From Acidimicrobiales bacterium (lineage in GTDB: Bacteria; Actinomycetota; Acidimicrobiia; Acidimicrobiales; RAAP-2): a DNA stretch of 36,185 nt. The stretch lies in contig JANWIR010000091.1 of assembly GCA_025449805.1 (NCBI GenBank), positions 1-36,185 on the forward strand, in the 5' to 3' direction. The number at the start of each line of letters is the position of its first letter. Position 1 is the stretch's first letter. Of this stretch, positions 9,147 to 19,317 are shown one piece after another. Made by a program: the position numbers and the translations under genes. The notes beneath the pieces are model-generated. The model was not told the DNA's origin. It searched no databases and saw only the letters and a program-made list of their open reading frames with translations.

Positions 9147-10897
9147 TGCAACTACCTATCGCCACCAATCTCGAGGTTCGCGAGTACGCGCGACGCAGCG
9201 TGCGTCGACACGCGCGGGCCTTTGCCGTGATGCTGAGCCTCTACGGCGTCGCGTCGATCGCCTCGCTCGTGCCGGCCTGGGTGATCGGCAAAATAACGAA
9301 CTTCGCCACGGCGCACCAACTGACCAGCACGCGCGTGACGGACTACGTACTTATCCTCCTGGCGTCGAGTGTGTCCTATGGGGTCATCACGTACCTCGCC
9401 CGTCGACGTAGCTACGTCCTCGGCGAGACCATCTTCGCCGAGCTTCGTGAGAACTTCCTCGCCAGCGTGCTGGCGCTGCCCCTCGTGGAGGTCGAACGAG
9501 CCGGCACCGGTGACTTGTTGAGTCGTACGACCAACGACGTCGAAGCGCTCGCGCGTACGGTGCGCTTCGCGCTACCGGAATGGCTGGTCGCCATGGTCCA
9601 AGCGCTCTTGACCTTTGTCGCGATGATTTTAGTGAGTCCCAAAGCGTCCATCATGAGCGTGGTGTCGTTGCCGATTCTCTTTTTTTCGACGCGCCACTAC
9701 CTGCGGTACGCCGGACCCGGCTACCGACGAGAACGGATGAGTTACGCCACGCTCTCGGGCACGGTGGCCGAAACCGCCGAAGGTGCGCGCACGATTGACG
9801 CCCATCGCTTGAGCAGCCGACAGCACCGTCGTATCAACGACAACGTTCGCGAGTCGTTCTACGCGGAGAAGTACACCCTACGAATGCGCGTCGTGTGGTT
9901 CCCCATCGTCGAATCGGCCTTCGCACTCGCCGTAGCGGCGACGTTGGCCTGGTGTGGCTGGCTGGCGATTCACCACCAACTGAGCCTCGGTGCCGCGACC
10001 ACGGTGACGCTGTACGTGGTACAGATCAACGATCCCCTTGACCGGATTATCTCGTGGCTCGACGAACTGCAGGTCGGCCAAACGTCGCTCGCGCGCCTCG
10101 TCGGCGTGTCGACAGTACGCGACGACCGCCCTCTCGAGGGTCCGTCACCGTCGAACGAAACCATCACCGTTCGTGACGTCTCCTACGCGTACCGCAGTGG
10201 CCATGACGTCTTGCGCCACGTCTCACTCACCGTGCGGCCCGGCGAACGCCTGGCCATCGTGGGTCCCTCGGGCGCGGGCAAGTCGACGCTCGGGCGCCTG
10301 CTCGCGGGCATCGACGCACCGCGTGACGGCTCGGTACGCGTTGGCGACGTTGAACTCGCCTCGATGCCGCTCGGTCAGTTACGCTCGCACGTCGCCCTGG
10401 TCACCCAGGAACACCACGTCTTCATCGGGAGCGTGCGCGAGAACTTGGCCCTGGCCCGTCCGAGCGCCAGCGACAGTGAGCTCGAACGCGCCCTCGACGC
10501 CGTGGACGCGCTCGAGTGGGTCCGCGCCCTCGACCAGGGACTCGACACCGAACTCGGCGCCACCGGTCATCCGTTGACCCCCGCGCAGGCCCAACAGTTA
10601 GCGCTCGCGCGACTGGTGCTGAGTAATCCCCACACGCTGGTGCTCGACGAGGCCACGGCCCTGCTCGACCCGCGCGCGGCGCGTCACCTGGAACGCTCCC
10701 TCAGCGCGGTGCTGGCGGGTCGCACGGTCATCGCCATCGCGCACCGACTGCACACCGCACATGACGCGGACCGGGTGTGCGTCGTGATCGACGGCGAAGT
10801 CGCCGAACTGGGAACGCACGACGAGCTCGTCGCGCGAAACGGCGAGTACGCGGCGCTGTGGCGGAGTTGGCGAAATGAGAAACCGGCCACCTCGTAG
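9146..10897 (+). CDS. ABC transporter half-exporter (TMD + NBD with intact Walker A/B, degenerate signature)
   Basis: Walker A GPSGAGKST, Q-loop VTQEHH, Walker B LVLDEATALLD, H-loop AIAHRL; signature region LTPAQAQQLALARL; TGATG overlap with preceding CDS. Confidence 0.88.
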   Translation: MQLPIATNLEVREYARRSVRRHARAFAVMLSLYGVASIASLVPAWVIGKITNFATAHQLTSTRVTDYVLILLASSVSYGVITYLARRRSYVLGETIFAELRENFLASVLALPLVEVERAGTGDLLSRTTNDVEALARTVRFALPEWLVAMVQALLTFVAMILVSPKASIMSVVSLPILFFSTRHYLRYAGPGYRRERMSYATLSGTVAETAEGARTIDAHRLSSRQHRRINDNVRESFYAEKYTLRMRVVWFPIVESAFALAVAATLAWCGWLAIHHQLSLGAATTVTLYVVQINDPLDRIISWLDELQVGQTSLARLVGVSTVRDDRPLEGPSPSNETITVRDVSYAYRSGHDVLRHVSLTVRPGERLAIVGPSGAGKSTLGRLLAGIDAPRDGSVRVGDVELASMPLGQLRSHVALVTQEHHVFIGSVRENLALARPSASDSELERALDAVDALEWVRALDQGLDTELGATGHPLTPAQAQQLALARLVLSNPHTLVLDEATALLDPRAARHLERSLSAVLAGRTVIAIAHRLHTAHDADRVCVVIDGEVAELGTHDELVARNGEYAALWRSWRNEKPATS

Positions 10898-10906
10898 GCT
10901 TTTCCC

Positions 10907-12613
10907 GTGACATCCCACTTGCGAGGCGACGAATTAGTCGCGTGCGTGCATCGCGTCACCTTGAGCCGAGGTGCACCCTTTGAAGTGACACCGCCGGTCG
11001 ATCGTCCCGAAATCATTCGCCGGCGCGAGATGGCCCTCGCGCATCGCAACGCGGTCACGCGCGAACTGGCACGCGCGCACGACGACGCTCGCCAACCCAA
11101 GAACGTCACCGAGACGCGCGAACTCCTGGCGGCGGGTGCGGCACTCATCTTGATGCCGCGTCTACCCGCCGACGACGTGGGTGGGCGCGTCGCGACCGTG
11201 CACGCACTAGTGCGCGTGGGACGAATTGACGATCGCTTCACCTACGCCCCGATTTTGATTAAGAATCACGAATTCACTGAGACCTCAACAACGCGCACCA
11301 TGCTCCAGGGTTCACTGGCTGCCCCCTGGCCCAGTCACGCCGTCTCGGTCAGCGGATTCGCGCCCCGAGCGACCGCGACCGTCACGCGTACGGGCGTCGC
11401 CCTCGCCCACGCGACGCGAGTCCTGGAGTCACTCGGACACGGCGACGACCGCGCTCGGGTAGGGCTCGTCGATCGCCAGCGTCAGTTGTGGTGGTGGTCA
11501 TCACTCGATCCTCAATTGAAAAAATTCAACTTACGGGCCTACGACGCGCTCTACGAGACGCGCCGCGACGCGCTCCGCGCGCACGGCGAATGGCTTCGCG
11601 ACGGCGGACCGTTTCCCACCGAGCCCTACTGGCATCGCGAGTGTCTGGACTGCCCCTTCGCGGTGCATTGCGAATCGGCGTTGTCCGAGCGCGACGACGT
11701 CTCGCTCGTGCGCTTTACGAGTCAGGACCAGCAGGCACTGTTGAAGCGCCACGGGGTGGCCACCCGCGCGGACCTGGCCCGACTCAACCCCGTTCGAGCC
11801 CGGGTCGCGCGCGGACGCGCCGACGCGAGCGTCGCGCCCGACGATTCATTGGAGATGACGCTCGCCACCTCCTTTGATCGCCTCGACGAACTCATCTATC
11901 GCGCCCGTGCCCACCGAGCGGGCACGCCGTTACGCGCGGTCGCCGCCCAGGAGATGGCCATCGCGGTGGCGGACGTTGAGGTTGACGTCGACATGGAGAG
12001 CTACGAGGACGCTACCTACCTGTGGGGGGCGGTCGTTACCTGCAAAACGCCGGTCGCCGGGGTGCGCGAGGGCTATCACGCCTTCGTTGAGTGGGGTCCC
12101 TTGACGCTGGAGCGCGAGGCCCGTAATTTTGCGCGCTTCTGGCGTTGGCTGACCGAACTTCAGTCGCACGCGCGCGCCGCCGATAAGACCTTCGCCGCGT
12201 ACTGCTTTTGGGCCAACGCCGAAGACGGCGCGATGAACCGCGCGGTGAGCGCCGATCTCGACGACGGGCCCACCCTGGCCGACCTCGAAGCGTTTCGTTC
12301 GGCGTCGCCCGCGTGTTGGATCGACGTGCACGACGTGGTCAAGCGGCGCGTTCAAACTGAGGGCCCCCTCGGACTGAAGGCGCTCGCCAGCGCCGCCGGA
12401 TTCACGTGGCGAGATGAGAATCCCAGTGGCGAGGCCTCTATCCTCTGGTACGAGGTCGCCGTCGGCGCCGACGCCGAGGCCGCCGCACGCTCACGCCAAC
12501 GGCTGTTGGATTACAACGAAGACGACTGCCGCGCCACGCGCGCGCTGCGCGACTGGCTGAATAATGGCGCCCGAGACCTGCCGCACCGCGACGACGTTGG
12601 GTGGTCGACTTGA
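10907..12613 (+). CDS. TM0106-family RecB-like nuclease (Cas4/RecB-like plus RNase H-like domain)
   Basis: C-terminal Cys motif CLDCPFAVHCE, helix-hairpin-like LLKRHGVATRADLARL, YCFWANAED...WIDVHDVVKRRVQTEGPLGLKALA...YNEDDCRATRALRDWL. Confidence 0.75.
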   Translation: MTSHLRGDELVACVHRVTLSRGAPFEVTPPVDRPEIIRRREMALAHRNAVTRELARAHDDARQPKNVTETRELLAAGAALILMPRLPADDVGGRVATVHALVRVGRIDDRFTYAPILIKNHEFTETSTTRTMLQGSLAAPWPSHAVSVSGFAPRATATVTRTGVALAHATRVLESLGHGDDRARVGLVDRQRQLWWWSSLDPQLKKFNLRAYDALYETRRDALRAHGEWLRDGGPFPTEPYWHRECLDCPFAVHCESALSERDDVSLVRFTSQDQQALLKRHGVATRADLARLNPVRARVARGRADASVAPDDSLEMTLATSFDRLDELIYRARAHRAGTPLRAVAAQEMAIAVADVEVDVDMESYEDATYLWGAVVTCKTPVAGVREGYHAFVEWGPLTLEREARNFARFWRWLTELQSHARAADKTFAAYCFWANAEDGAMNRAVSADLDDGPTLADLEAFRSASPACWIDVHDVVKRRVQTEGPLGLKALASAAGFTWRDENPSGEASILWYEVAVGADAEAAARSRQRLLDYNEDDCRATRALRDWLNNGARDLPHRDDVGWST

Positions 12614-14088
12614 GCGAGGCGCGGCGCCCGCGCCGACGGTTCTCCGCCGGACCCAGCCTCGTTGGCGCGATGGCCAGCGTCGTCAGCCTCGGTCTCGCGG
12701 TGCTCGGTGCGGTCGCGCTCAGCGAGCTGGCCGCTCGCCATTTCGCGTCAGGTACGACACTCCTAGTCCTCGTCATCGCGGGGCGTGGGACGCTCAACGT
12801 GGCACTCGACGCGTGGAGCGGCCGGCAGGGCGCACGCGTACTCGCGCGCGAACGGCACCACGTACTCGACGTACTTCACGTGCCGCGTGCGCGCGACGAG
12901 GCCCAAAGTGACCTGGCCTGGGCCCTCGAGCAGGTCGCGGGCGCCGACGAGTTGGCCCGCCTACGCACCAGCGCCGCGGTCTCGTTACTCGCGATCGTCA
13001 TTCTCTTTCTCAGCGCGGGATGGCTAGCGACCGCGATAACGCTCGGACTCGTCGCCCTAGCGGTACCGCTCTACCAGCGCGCGGGACGCCGTAGTGAGGC
13101 GCTCGCGCAGGAGTACCAGCGTCGGCGCGCCCAGCTCGAAGCGCGCCAACTCGAGGTACTCCGACACGCCCCCGAACTGCGCGGGCTCGGGGCCCTCGAC
13201 TACGGGGCGCGCGAGATTGGCGCGTACTCCGAGCGTGAGCACGAGGCCGCGTTACGCGCCATCCGCGTGGCGCTCGAATCCTCCCTGGTTACCGAGTTCC
13301 TGAGCGGCGTCAGTGTCGGACTCGTCGCGATGGTGGTGGGTTTCGCCCTCTTAGGTGGGCACGTCTCCCTGGTACGCGCGCTCATTGCGGTCTTCGTGAC
13401 GGCCGAGCTCTTCGGCGCGATTCGCCGCTACGGTGTCGAATTCCATCGTCGCGACGACGCCACACGGGCGGCGCGCCTACTGCAGCGACCCGGAAGGTCA
13501 CGCGACGAGGGTGCCGCCTACGTAGAGGCCCAGAACCTCGTGACGGCGACCAATCCCCACCCCGTGTCGCTACGCGCCGAGCCGGGCGCTCGCGTGGTGA
13601 TCAGCGGCCCTTCGGGGGTGGGTAAAACCACCTTGCTCGAAACGCTGCTCGGGTGGCGCGAGGCCCAGGCGGGCGACGTGGTTCGCCCCGCAACGGGCGT
13701 GGGCGTCGTGCGCGCGACGAGCCGCCTTCTCTCGGGTTCGCTACGCGACAACGTGGCGCTGGGCCGTAACGTCACCGACGACGAGCTGTACGCGTTGCTC
13801 AGTGAGCTCGGACTCGACGGCGAACGATTCCGGGACCTCTCGCGCGTCCTCCTCGCTGACGGACGCGGACTGAGCGACGGTGAACGCGTTCGCGTGGTCC
13901 TCGCGCGCGCGTTTATCCAAGGCGTCTCGACCCTCGTCATCGACGACGTCGCGGGGCTTCTCGACGAAACGAGCCGTCAAGCGGTGCGCGACGCTATTGA
14001 ACGACGGGCCCACCTCACGATTATTGAGGCGAGCGTTGACCGTCCTTTAGTGACCTCCCCAACACTGGAGTTGGTGCTGAGCCGATGA
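12601..14088 (+). CDS. ABC half-transporter, CydD-like
   Basis: TMD region SLVTEFLSGVSVGLVAMVVGFALLGG...ELFGAIRRYGVEFHRRDDATRAA reminiscent of CydD; Walker A GPSGVGKTT; signature LSDGE; Walker B LVIDD. Confidence 0.65.
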   Translation: MVDLSEARRPRRRFSAGPSLVGAMASVVSLGLAVLGAVALSELAARHFASGTTLLVLVIAGRGTLNVALDAWSGRQGARVLARERHHVLDVLHVPRARDEAQSDLAWALEQVAGADELARLRTSAAVSLLAIVILFLSAGWLATAITLGLVALAVPLYQRAGRRSEALAQEYQRRRAQLEARQLEVLRHAPELRGLGALDYGAREIGAYSEREHEAALRAIRVALESSLVTEFLSGVSVGLVAMVVGFALLGGHVSLVRALIAVFVTAELFGAIRRYGVEFHRRDDATRAARLLQRPGRSRDEGAAYVEAQNLVTATNPHPVSLRAEPGARVVISGPSGVGKTTLLETLLGWREAQAGDVVRPATGVGVVRATSRLLSGSLRDNVALGRNVTDDELYALLSELGLDGERFRDLSRVLLADGRGLSDGERVRVVLARAFIQGVSTLVIDDVAGLLDETSRQAVRDAIERRAHLTIIEASVDRPLVTSPTLELVLSR

Positions 14089-15662
14089 GTGGTGCACGGA
14101 CCCTACGTCGATGGCTTCGTCGAGCTCAGCCGTCCCCTCGCGCGCTGGTGCGGGCACTCGTGAACGGCGCCGTCGCCACCGTCGCCAGCGTCGCGTTGTT
14201 AGTCGGCGCCGTCGGACTTCTCGTCGAGAGCGCGCACCGCCCCGGGTTGCGCGCGGTGGCGGTCGCGCTCGTCGCCATCGAGCTCGTGGCTTTTGCGCGT
14301 TCACCACTGCGTTTCGCGGAGCGCATGAGCGCGCATCGCCTCGGCTACGACGCTGTCACGACGTGGCGACGGTGGCTCGTTCGTCGCGTCGGAGCACTCG
14401 ATTACTCGCGGTGGCGACACTTGGCGCTCGGTGACGTACTCGAGCGCTCGTTGCGCGACACCGACGAGCTTCAAGGTCTCTGGTTGCGCGGCGTCATCCC
14501 CTTGATCGACACCGCCGTCGTGCTGCTCCTGGGCGACCTCGTCGTCGCCCTGCTCGCGCCCCTGGGCGCGTGGTGGCGCGTCGCGCTACAACTCGTCGTG
14601 GTGCAGTTGTTCGCCGCGGGCGCGCTGTGGCTAGTAACCCGCGAAGCGCTACGGCGCGATCGCGCGTTGCGTCACGCTCGCGCCACGTACCGAGCCGAAC
14701 TGTTGGAGCTTGGTGCCGTTACGCCTGAACTATTGCTCCTCGGACGCGAGCACTTCGCCCGCGCTCGCCTCGCGCACGTGCAAGGTCCCCTCGTCGACGC
14801 GGAACGACGAGTGCGACGAACTCGTCTCAGCGCGGGGCTTATCGTCGCTCTCGCCGGGGCGCTCAGCGTCACGGCGTTGATCGAGCACCCACGCGCCGCG
14901 CTGCGGTGGAGCGTCGTCGTGGGGGCCTACTGCGTGACCGTTCTCGAATCGCTGAACGTGTTGCGCACCAGTTTTGACGCGCTCGTCGCGGTCAGTGGCG
15001 GCGCCGAGCGACTCGACGCCCTCGACAACGCGCCCCTCATCGGCACCGCGACCTGGCCGGGCGACGCCGTCCTCGAGGTCGAGTCCCTCACCGTCGCCGA
15101 GGACGACCGCGTCCTCGTCGCGGACGTGACGTTCTCGTTGGCGCCGGGTCGCCGAATTGCCATCACCGGTGTGTCGGGCACCGGTAAGTCGACCCTGTTG
15201 CGGGCGCTCGCCGGACTCGACGCGCCGCGTGCGGGCCAGGTGCGTTTCGGCGGCGTGGCGGTACGCGAGTTCGCCGAACACGAACTACGCGCGCACGTCG
15301 CGTACGTGCCGAGTGAACCGGGCTTCGCGCGGGGCTACGCCGTTGACGTGGCCACCTTGGGTCGCGGCGAGGCGTCCGTCGCGCGGTCGCTGCTCGCACG
15401 TCTCGGTCTCGTGGTTGAGTCCGACACCTGGTTTGACGATCTGTCGCGCGGCGAATTGGCGCGCGTCGCCATCGTGCGCGCGCTGGTGACGCACCCCCAG
15501 GTCGTCATTTTGGACGAGCCCACGGCCGGACTCGGCGCGCGCGAAACGGCCGCCGTCCTCGCCGTACTGACCGACCTCGGCGTCAGCGTCGTCGTCGCTA
15601 CCCACGACCCGCTGGTGCGGGCGTGGTGTGACGACGTCGTGTCCCTCGAACTTTTGACCTAA
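14085..15662 (+). CDS. ABC half-transporter, CydC-like
   Basis: Walker [10 protein letters not shown], signature LSRGE, Walker [13 protein letters not shown]-loop VVATHDP; ATGA overlap with CydD-like gene. Confidence 0.65.
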   Translation: MSGARTLRRWLRRAQPSPRALVRALVNGAVATVASVALLVGAVGLLVESAHRPGLRAVAVALVAIELVAFARSPLRFAERMSAHRLGYDAVTTWRRWLVRRVGALDYSRWRHLALGDVLERSLRDTDELQGLWLRGVIPLIDTAVVLLLGDLVVALLAPLGAWWRVALQLVVVQLFAAGALWLVTREALRRDRALRHARATYRAELLELGAVTPELLLLGREHFARARLAHVQGPLVDAERRVRRTRLSAGLIVALAGALSVTALIEHPRAALRWSVVVGAYCVTVLESLNVLRTSFDALVAVSGGAERLDALDNAPLIGTATWPGDAVLEVESLTVAEDDRVLVADVTFSLAPGRRIAITGVSGTGKSTLLRALAGLDAPRAGQVRFGGVAVREFAEHELRAHVAYVPSEPGFARGYAVDVATLGRGEASVARSLLARLGLVVESDTWFDDLSRGELARVAIVRALVTHPQVVILDEPTAGLGARETAAVLAVLTDLGVSVVVATHDPLVRAWCDDVVSLELLT

Positions 15663-16642
15663 CCGTTGATGGTACGCATTCCGGCGGCGTGGTAGCGATC
15701 GCCGGCGACGGCGCTGCGCGGTACTGCGCGCTCCAGGTCCGCGAGGTCTTGTTCGCTGAGGGTGAGCGCACTGGCGGCCACGTTCTCGCGCAGCCACTTG
15801 CGACGCTTGGTGCCGGGAATGGCCACGACGTCCTCGCCTTGGGCGAGCACCCACGCCAACGCCAGCTGGGCCACGCTGACGCCCTTGGTCGCGGCCAACG
15901 CCTCGAGGTTCTTCACCAGTGCCAGGTTGTGCTCGTACGCCTCGCCGCTAAAGCGGGGGTGATTCTTGCGGTAGTCACCGTCGGTGGTGGCTTCACGATT
16001 CGCCGACTCCCCGGTTAAAAATCCTCGACCCAGCGGACTGTAGGCCACGAAACCAATCCCCAAGCGGCGACAGGCGTCGAGCACGCCGTCCTCGGGATCA
16101 CGGGTCCACAACGAATACTCGCTCTGCAGCGCGCACACCGGGTGCACCGCGTGGGCGCGTTCGAGCGTCGCGACGGAGGCCTCCGAGATCCCGAGGTGGC
16201 GCACCTTACCGGCCTCGACCAGTGATTTCATTGCGCCCCAGGTCTCCTCGACCGGTACCGCACGGTCGACGCGGTGCTGGTAGTAGAGATCGATGTACTC
16301 AACCCCGAGCCGGCGCAGCGACGCGTCACAGGCCGCCACGACGTACTCGGGCGATCCGTTGATACCAATGAACGAGCCGTCTTGCCCACGTTGATTACCG
16401 AACTTGGTGGCGAGCACGACCTCCTCACGGCGATCCTTGATGGCGCGCCCCACCAACTCTTCGTTGACGAAGGGCCCGTACATATCGGCCGTGTCGAGGA
16501 AGTTCACGCCCGCGTCGAGGGCTTCGTGGATTGTCGCGATGGACTCCGCGTCGTCGCCGACACCATAGAACTCGCTCATTCCCATGCAGCCAAGTCCCTG
16601 CTCGGAGACCTCTAATCCCTGTCCCAGACGTCGACGATTCAC
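15659..16642 (-). CDS. Aldo/keto reductase
   Basis: [85 protein letters not shown]. Confidence 0.95.
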   Translation of the reverse strand: MNRRRLGQGLEVSEQGLGCMGMSEFYGVGDDAESIATIHEALDAGVNFLDTADMYGPFVNEELVGRAIKDRREEVVLATKFGNQRGQDGSFIGINGSPEYVVAACDASLRRLGVEYIDLYYQHRVDRAVPVEETWGAMKSLVEAGKVRHLGISEASVATLERAHAVHPVCALQSEYSLWTRDPEDGVLDACRRLGIGFVAYSPLGRGFLTGESANREATTDGDYRKNHPRFSGEAYEHNLALVKNLEALAATKGVSVAQLALAWVLAQGEDVVAIPGTKRRKWLRENVAASALTLSEQDLADLERAVPRSAVAGDRYHAAGMRTING

Positions 16643-16757
16643 GGTAGCTCCTATGTGAAATTGCTCACAATCCCTCGATTGTGCGCCTCCTGATTTACTC
16701 TAATAGTCACGGTCGCGGTAATTTTTTCCTATTGGCTGGGGGGGCCAAACATCGAGG

Positions 16758-16788
16758 GCCCGTCTGTTTCGTTACGAAACAGACGGGC
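16758..16788. terminator. Perfect 14-bp stem hairpin, putative terminator downstream of the histidine phosphatase
   Basis: gcccgtctgtttcg-tta-cgaaacagacgggc; located between the phosphatase stop and the AKR start on the minus strand. Confidence 0.7.
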
Positions 16789-16798
16789 TTCGTTGTCT

Positions 16799-17401
16799 CT
16801 AGACCTCGTCGCGCACCGGGACCACGGCGTTAAAGCGCACGAGTGACGGCGTACCCGATCGCACGCCAATCGTCGTCAAGGACGCGTTGTCGAGGCGCGT
16901 GCGCCACGCGACCGAACCCGCCACGCCCAACGCCCACGTCGTCGCCGATTTGATCGGCGACACGTGACTCACGATGGCGAGGTGCTCGTCGCTGCGGTGG
17001 AGGTAACTTTCGACATCGGCCAAGAGTGCGTCGAGCGCGCCGTGCACGCGCGCGTCCACCGCGGCGAGCGACTCACCCCCGTCAAAGGCGACGTCGTGAT
17101 CGTGCTCAAAGGCTCGCCACTGTTCACCGGAGACCTCGTGCAGTGGTCGTCCGTCCCAGTGGCCGTAGTCGACCTCGATGAAGGCGTCGTGCACGACGGC
17201 ACTCAAGTGCGGCAACGCCAGCGCGGCCGTGCGTCGAGCGCGCGACAGGGGCGAGGTCCAGACCTCGCGCACCCCGTCGAGCGCGGCGCGCAGTGCCACG
17301 GCTTGGCGTTCACCAAACGCGGTGAGGTCAGGGTCACTTCGCCCAACTAAGAGGCCCTGGGCGTTGGTGGTGGTCTGACCGTGGCGAATGAAAATAATCA
17401 C
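16799..17401 (-). CDS. Histidine phosphatase family protein
   Basis: IIFIRHGQTTTNAQGLLVGRSDPDLTAFGERQA; start at GTG 17401 overlapping upstream TGA. Confidence 0.88.
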   Translation of the reverse strand: MIIFIRHGQTTTNAQGLLVGRSDPDLTAFGERQAVALRAALDGVREVWTSPLSRARRTAALALPHLSAVVHDAFIEVDYGHWDGRPLHEVSGEQWRAFEHDHDVAFDGGESLAAVDARVHGALDALLADVESYLHRSDEHLAIVSHVSPIKSATTWALGVAGSVAWRTRLDNASLTTIGVRSGTPSLVRFNAVVPVRDEV

Positions 17402-18108
17402 GGCAACAGTACGCGCCCACACTCGGGACAGACGAAGGTCAATTCGTGTGCTCGCTGACGCCAGCGATCACGATCCAGTGGTGAGAGCGCGATGCGGCAT
17501 CCGTCACAGCGCCCGTCGAGCACCTGGGCGGCGCCCGAGCCTCCGACGCGCGCGAGTGCCGCGTCGTAGGCGGCGCGCGTGGCGCCACCTACGGCCGTCG
17601 CGCGCTGCTCACGGTCGGCGCGAAGCGCGCGCAACTCCTCGTCGAGGGTGGCCTGGAGGGCGTCAATCGTCGCGCGCAGTTCGCCGCGACGCGTCGCCAG
17701 CGGTTGCGCGTTCGCCGTCAACGTGGCACGCGTCGCCTCCAGCGGTTCTAATTCACTCATCAGCTCAAGTTCGTGGTCTTCGCTCGTGCGCAGCAACGCG
17801 TTAATCGAGTCGAGCTCGTGCTGGAGAGCGGTGAGCTCTCGGGCATTCGCGGTGGAGGCATCCAATTTGGTGCGAAGGGCCTCGTGGCGCGCGCGTAGTC
17901 GTTCGGACTCGAGGGCCGCCTCGGCCGCCGCCGCGCGTAGGGGCGCCAGCACCTCGTCGCCGGCGCGCAACTGCTGAGCCATGGCACGAAGTTCCTCTTC
18001 GACCGCCGCCAACTCACCGAGTTCGGGGAGGTGACTGCGCTGACTCACCACCCGCTCAATCCAACGATCGGCCTCCATCAACGCGCGTAGCGCTTCGAGT
18101 TCACTCAC
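17398..18108 (-). CDS. Coiled-coil zinc-ribbon domain protein (CT398-like)
   Basis: Long coiled coil followed by CDGCRIALSPLD...FVCPECGRVLLP (two CxxC). Confidence 0.85.
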   Translation of the reverse strand: MSELEALRALMEADRWIERVVSQRSHLPELGELAAVEEELRAMAQQLRAGDEVLAPLRAAAAEAALESERLRARHEALRTKLDASTANARELTALQHELDSINALLRTSEDHELELMSELEPLEATRATLTANAQPLATRRGELRATIDALQATLDEELRALRADREQRATAVGGATRAAYDAALARVGGSGAAQVLDGRCDGCRIALSPLDRDRWRQRAHELTFVCPECGRVLLP

Positions 18109-18656
18109 GCGTCAAAGTCTCGCACGTGCTCAAAATAGGCAGAGTCGAAGAGCTTCGCTAACGCCGCCGCGAGCGCCGGTTCGGCGCGGGCCAGTGCATC
18201 CTCGCGCGCGAACCAAAACACGTCGGGGCTCTCGTCGGGCGGTGGCGTGGGATCGAGCGGTTCGGCGAGCAGGAGGTAACGAAGGTCGTAGTGCGTGTGA
18301 CCGCGCGGACCCGGGTGCACGTCAACGTGAAAGAGCACCGACGGCGCAAGGTGGCGCGCGACGAGACCGGTCTCCTCAAAGGTTTCGCGCACGGCCGCCT
18401 CTTCGGGGGTCTCACCCGCGTCGACGTGGCCGCCAGGTTGGACCCAGATTCCCAGGCGACGATGGCGGTGCAAAATCACGCCCCGACGCGACACGACGAA
18501 GGCCGACGCCGTGACGTGGTGGTCGTTCGCCTGCTCCGCGAAGACGTCGTCACCCCAGCTCAAACGATCCACGGTGGCCTCGCGCGAGGTTCGTTCACGC
18601 TCGTCGACGGGTTCAATCGCGACAAGCGCCGCGCGAAGTCTGTCGAGTTCAGTCAC
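18105..18656 (-). CDS. NUDIX hydrolase
   Basis: GGHVDAGETPEEAAVRETFEETGL Nudix box. Confidence 0.93.
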   Translation of the reverse strand: MTELDRLRAALVAIEPVDERERTSREATVDRLSWGDDVFAEQANDHHVTASAFVVSRRGVILHRHRRLGIWVQPGGHVDAGETPEEAAVRETFEETGLVARHLAPSVLFHVDVHPGPRGHTHYDLRYLLLAEPLDPTPPPDESPDVFWFAREDALARAEPALAAALAKLFDSAYFEHVRDFDA

Positions 18657-19317
18657 GGGCCCCGCCCAATCGTCGCAGCGACGCCGGCAGCGTCACGCGG
18701 CCGTCGGCCATGGCGCCACGACCGTCGCCGACCGGTTCGCCGTACACGAGGCGAGCCGGTACCAGTCCACCCCACACCTCGAGCGCGAGATCGTCCTCGT
18801 CATCGTCGGTCGGACCGTCAGAGACCTTCCCGGCGCCTTCGTCGATGGTGAGGGCCACCACCAACGTCAGTCGCAGTTCGCGCTGCGTGGCCGGTCGAAC
18901 CTCGCGCGAACGTCCCGCCAGGGCGTGATCGACCAGGAGGTCGAGGACTCGTCGCTTCTCGTCGAGGTCACTGATTTCGCGACACGGCCCCACCACGACC
19001 GCCGAGCGGTAGGCGACCGATGATTCGAAACCACTGCGCGCGAGTCGAAGTCCGTCGTAAATCGTCGCGGTGGCGACGGTGCGCTCCTGGGCGAGCGTCG
19101 CGCGCAGCAACGCGTTCGACTGGCTGCCGTGCAAATACAGCGTCGACCCTTCGCGCGCGTGCAGCGTCGCCAGCGCGCTCGCCAGACCGTCCACGGTGGC
19201 GCAGACGTGGCAGTAGGGCGCCTCGTCCAAGATTGCGTACAGCGTGGCCTCGTCGTAGCGGGCCTTTTCGGGAAGGCGGCGAAGTCTCGTGTGTTCGCCC
19301 GGTAGTTCGACGCTCAT
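18649..19317 (-). CDS. Pyridoxamine 5'-phosphate oxidase family protein (flavin-binding)
   Basis: ILDEAPYCHVCATVDGLASALATLHAREGSTLYLHGSQSNALLR...SVAYRSAVVVG. Confidence 0.8.
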   Translation of the reverse strand: MSVELPGEHTRLRRLPEKARYDEATLYAILDEAPYCHVCATVDGLASALATLHAREGSTLYLHGSQSNALLRATLAQERTVATATIYDGLRLARSGFESSVAYRSAVVVGPCREISDLDEKRRVLDLLVDHALAGRSREVRPATQRELRLTLVVALTIDEGAGKVSDGPTDDDEDDLALEVWGGLVPARLVYGEPVGDGRGAMADGRVTLPASLRRLGGARD

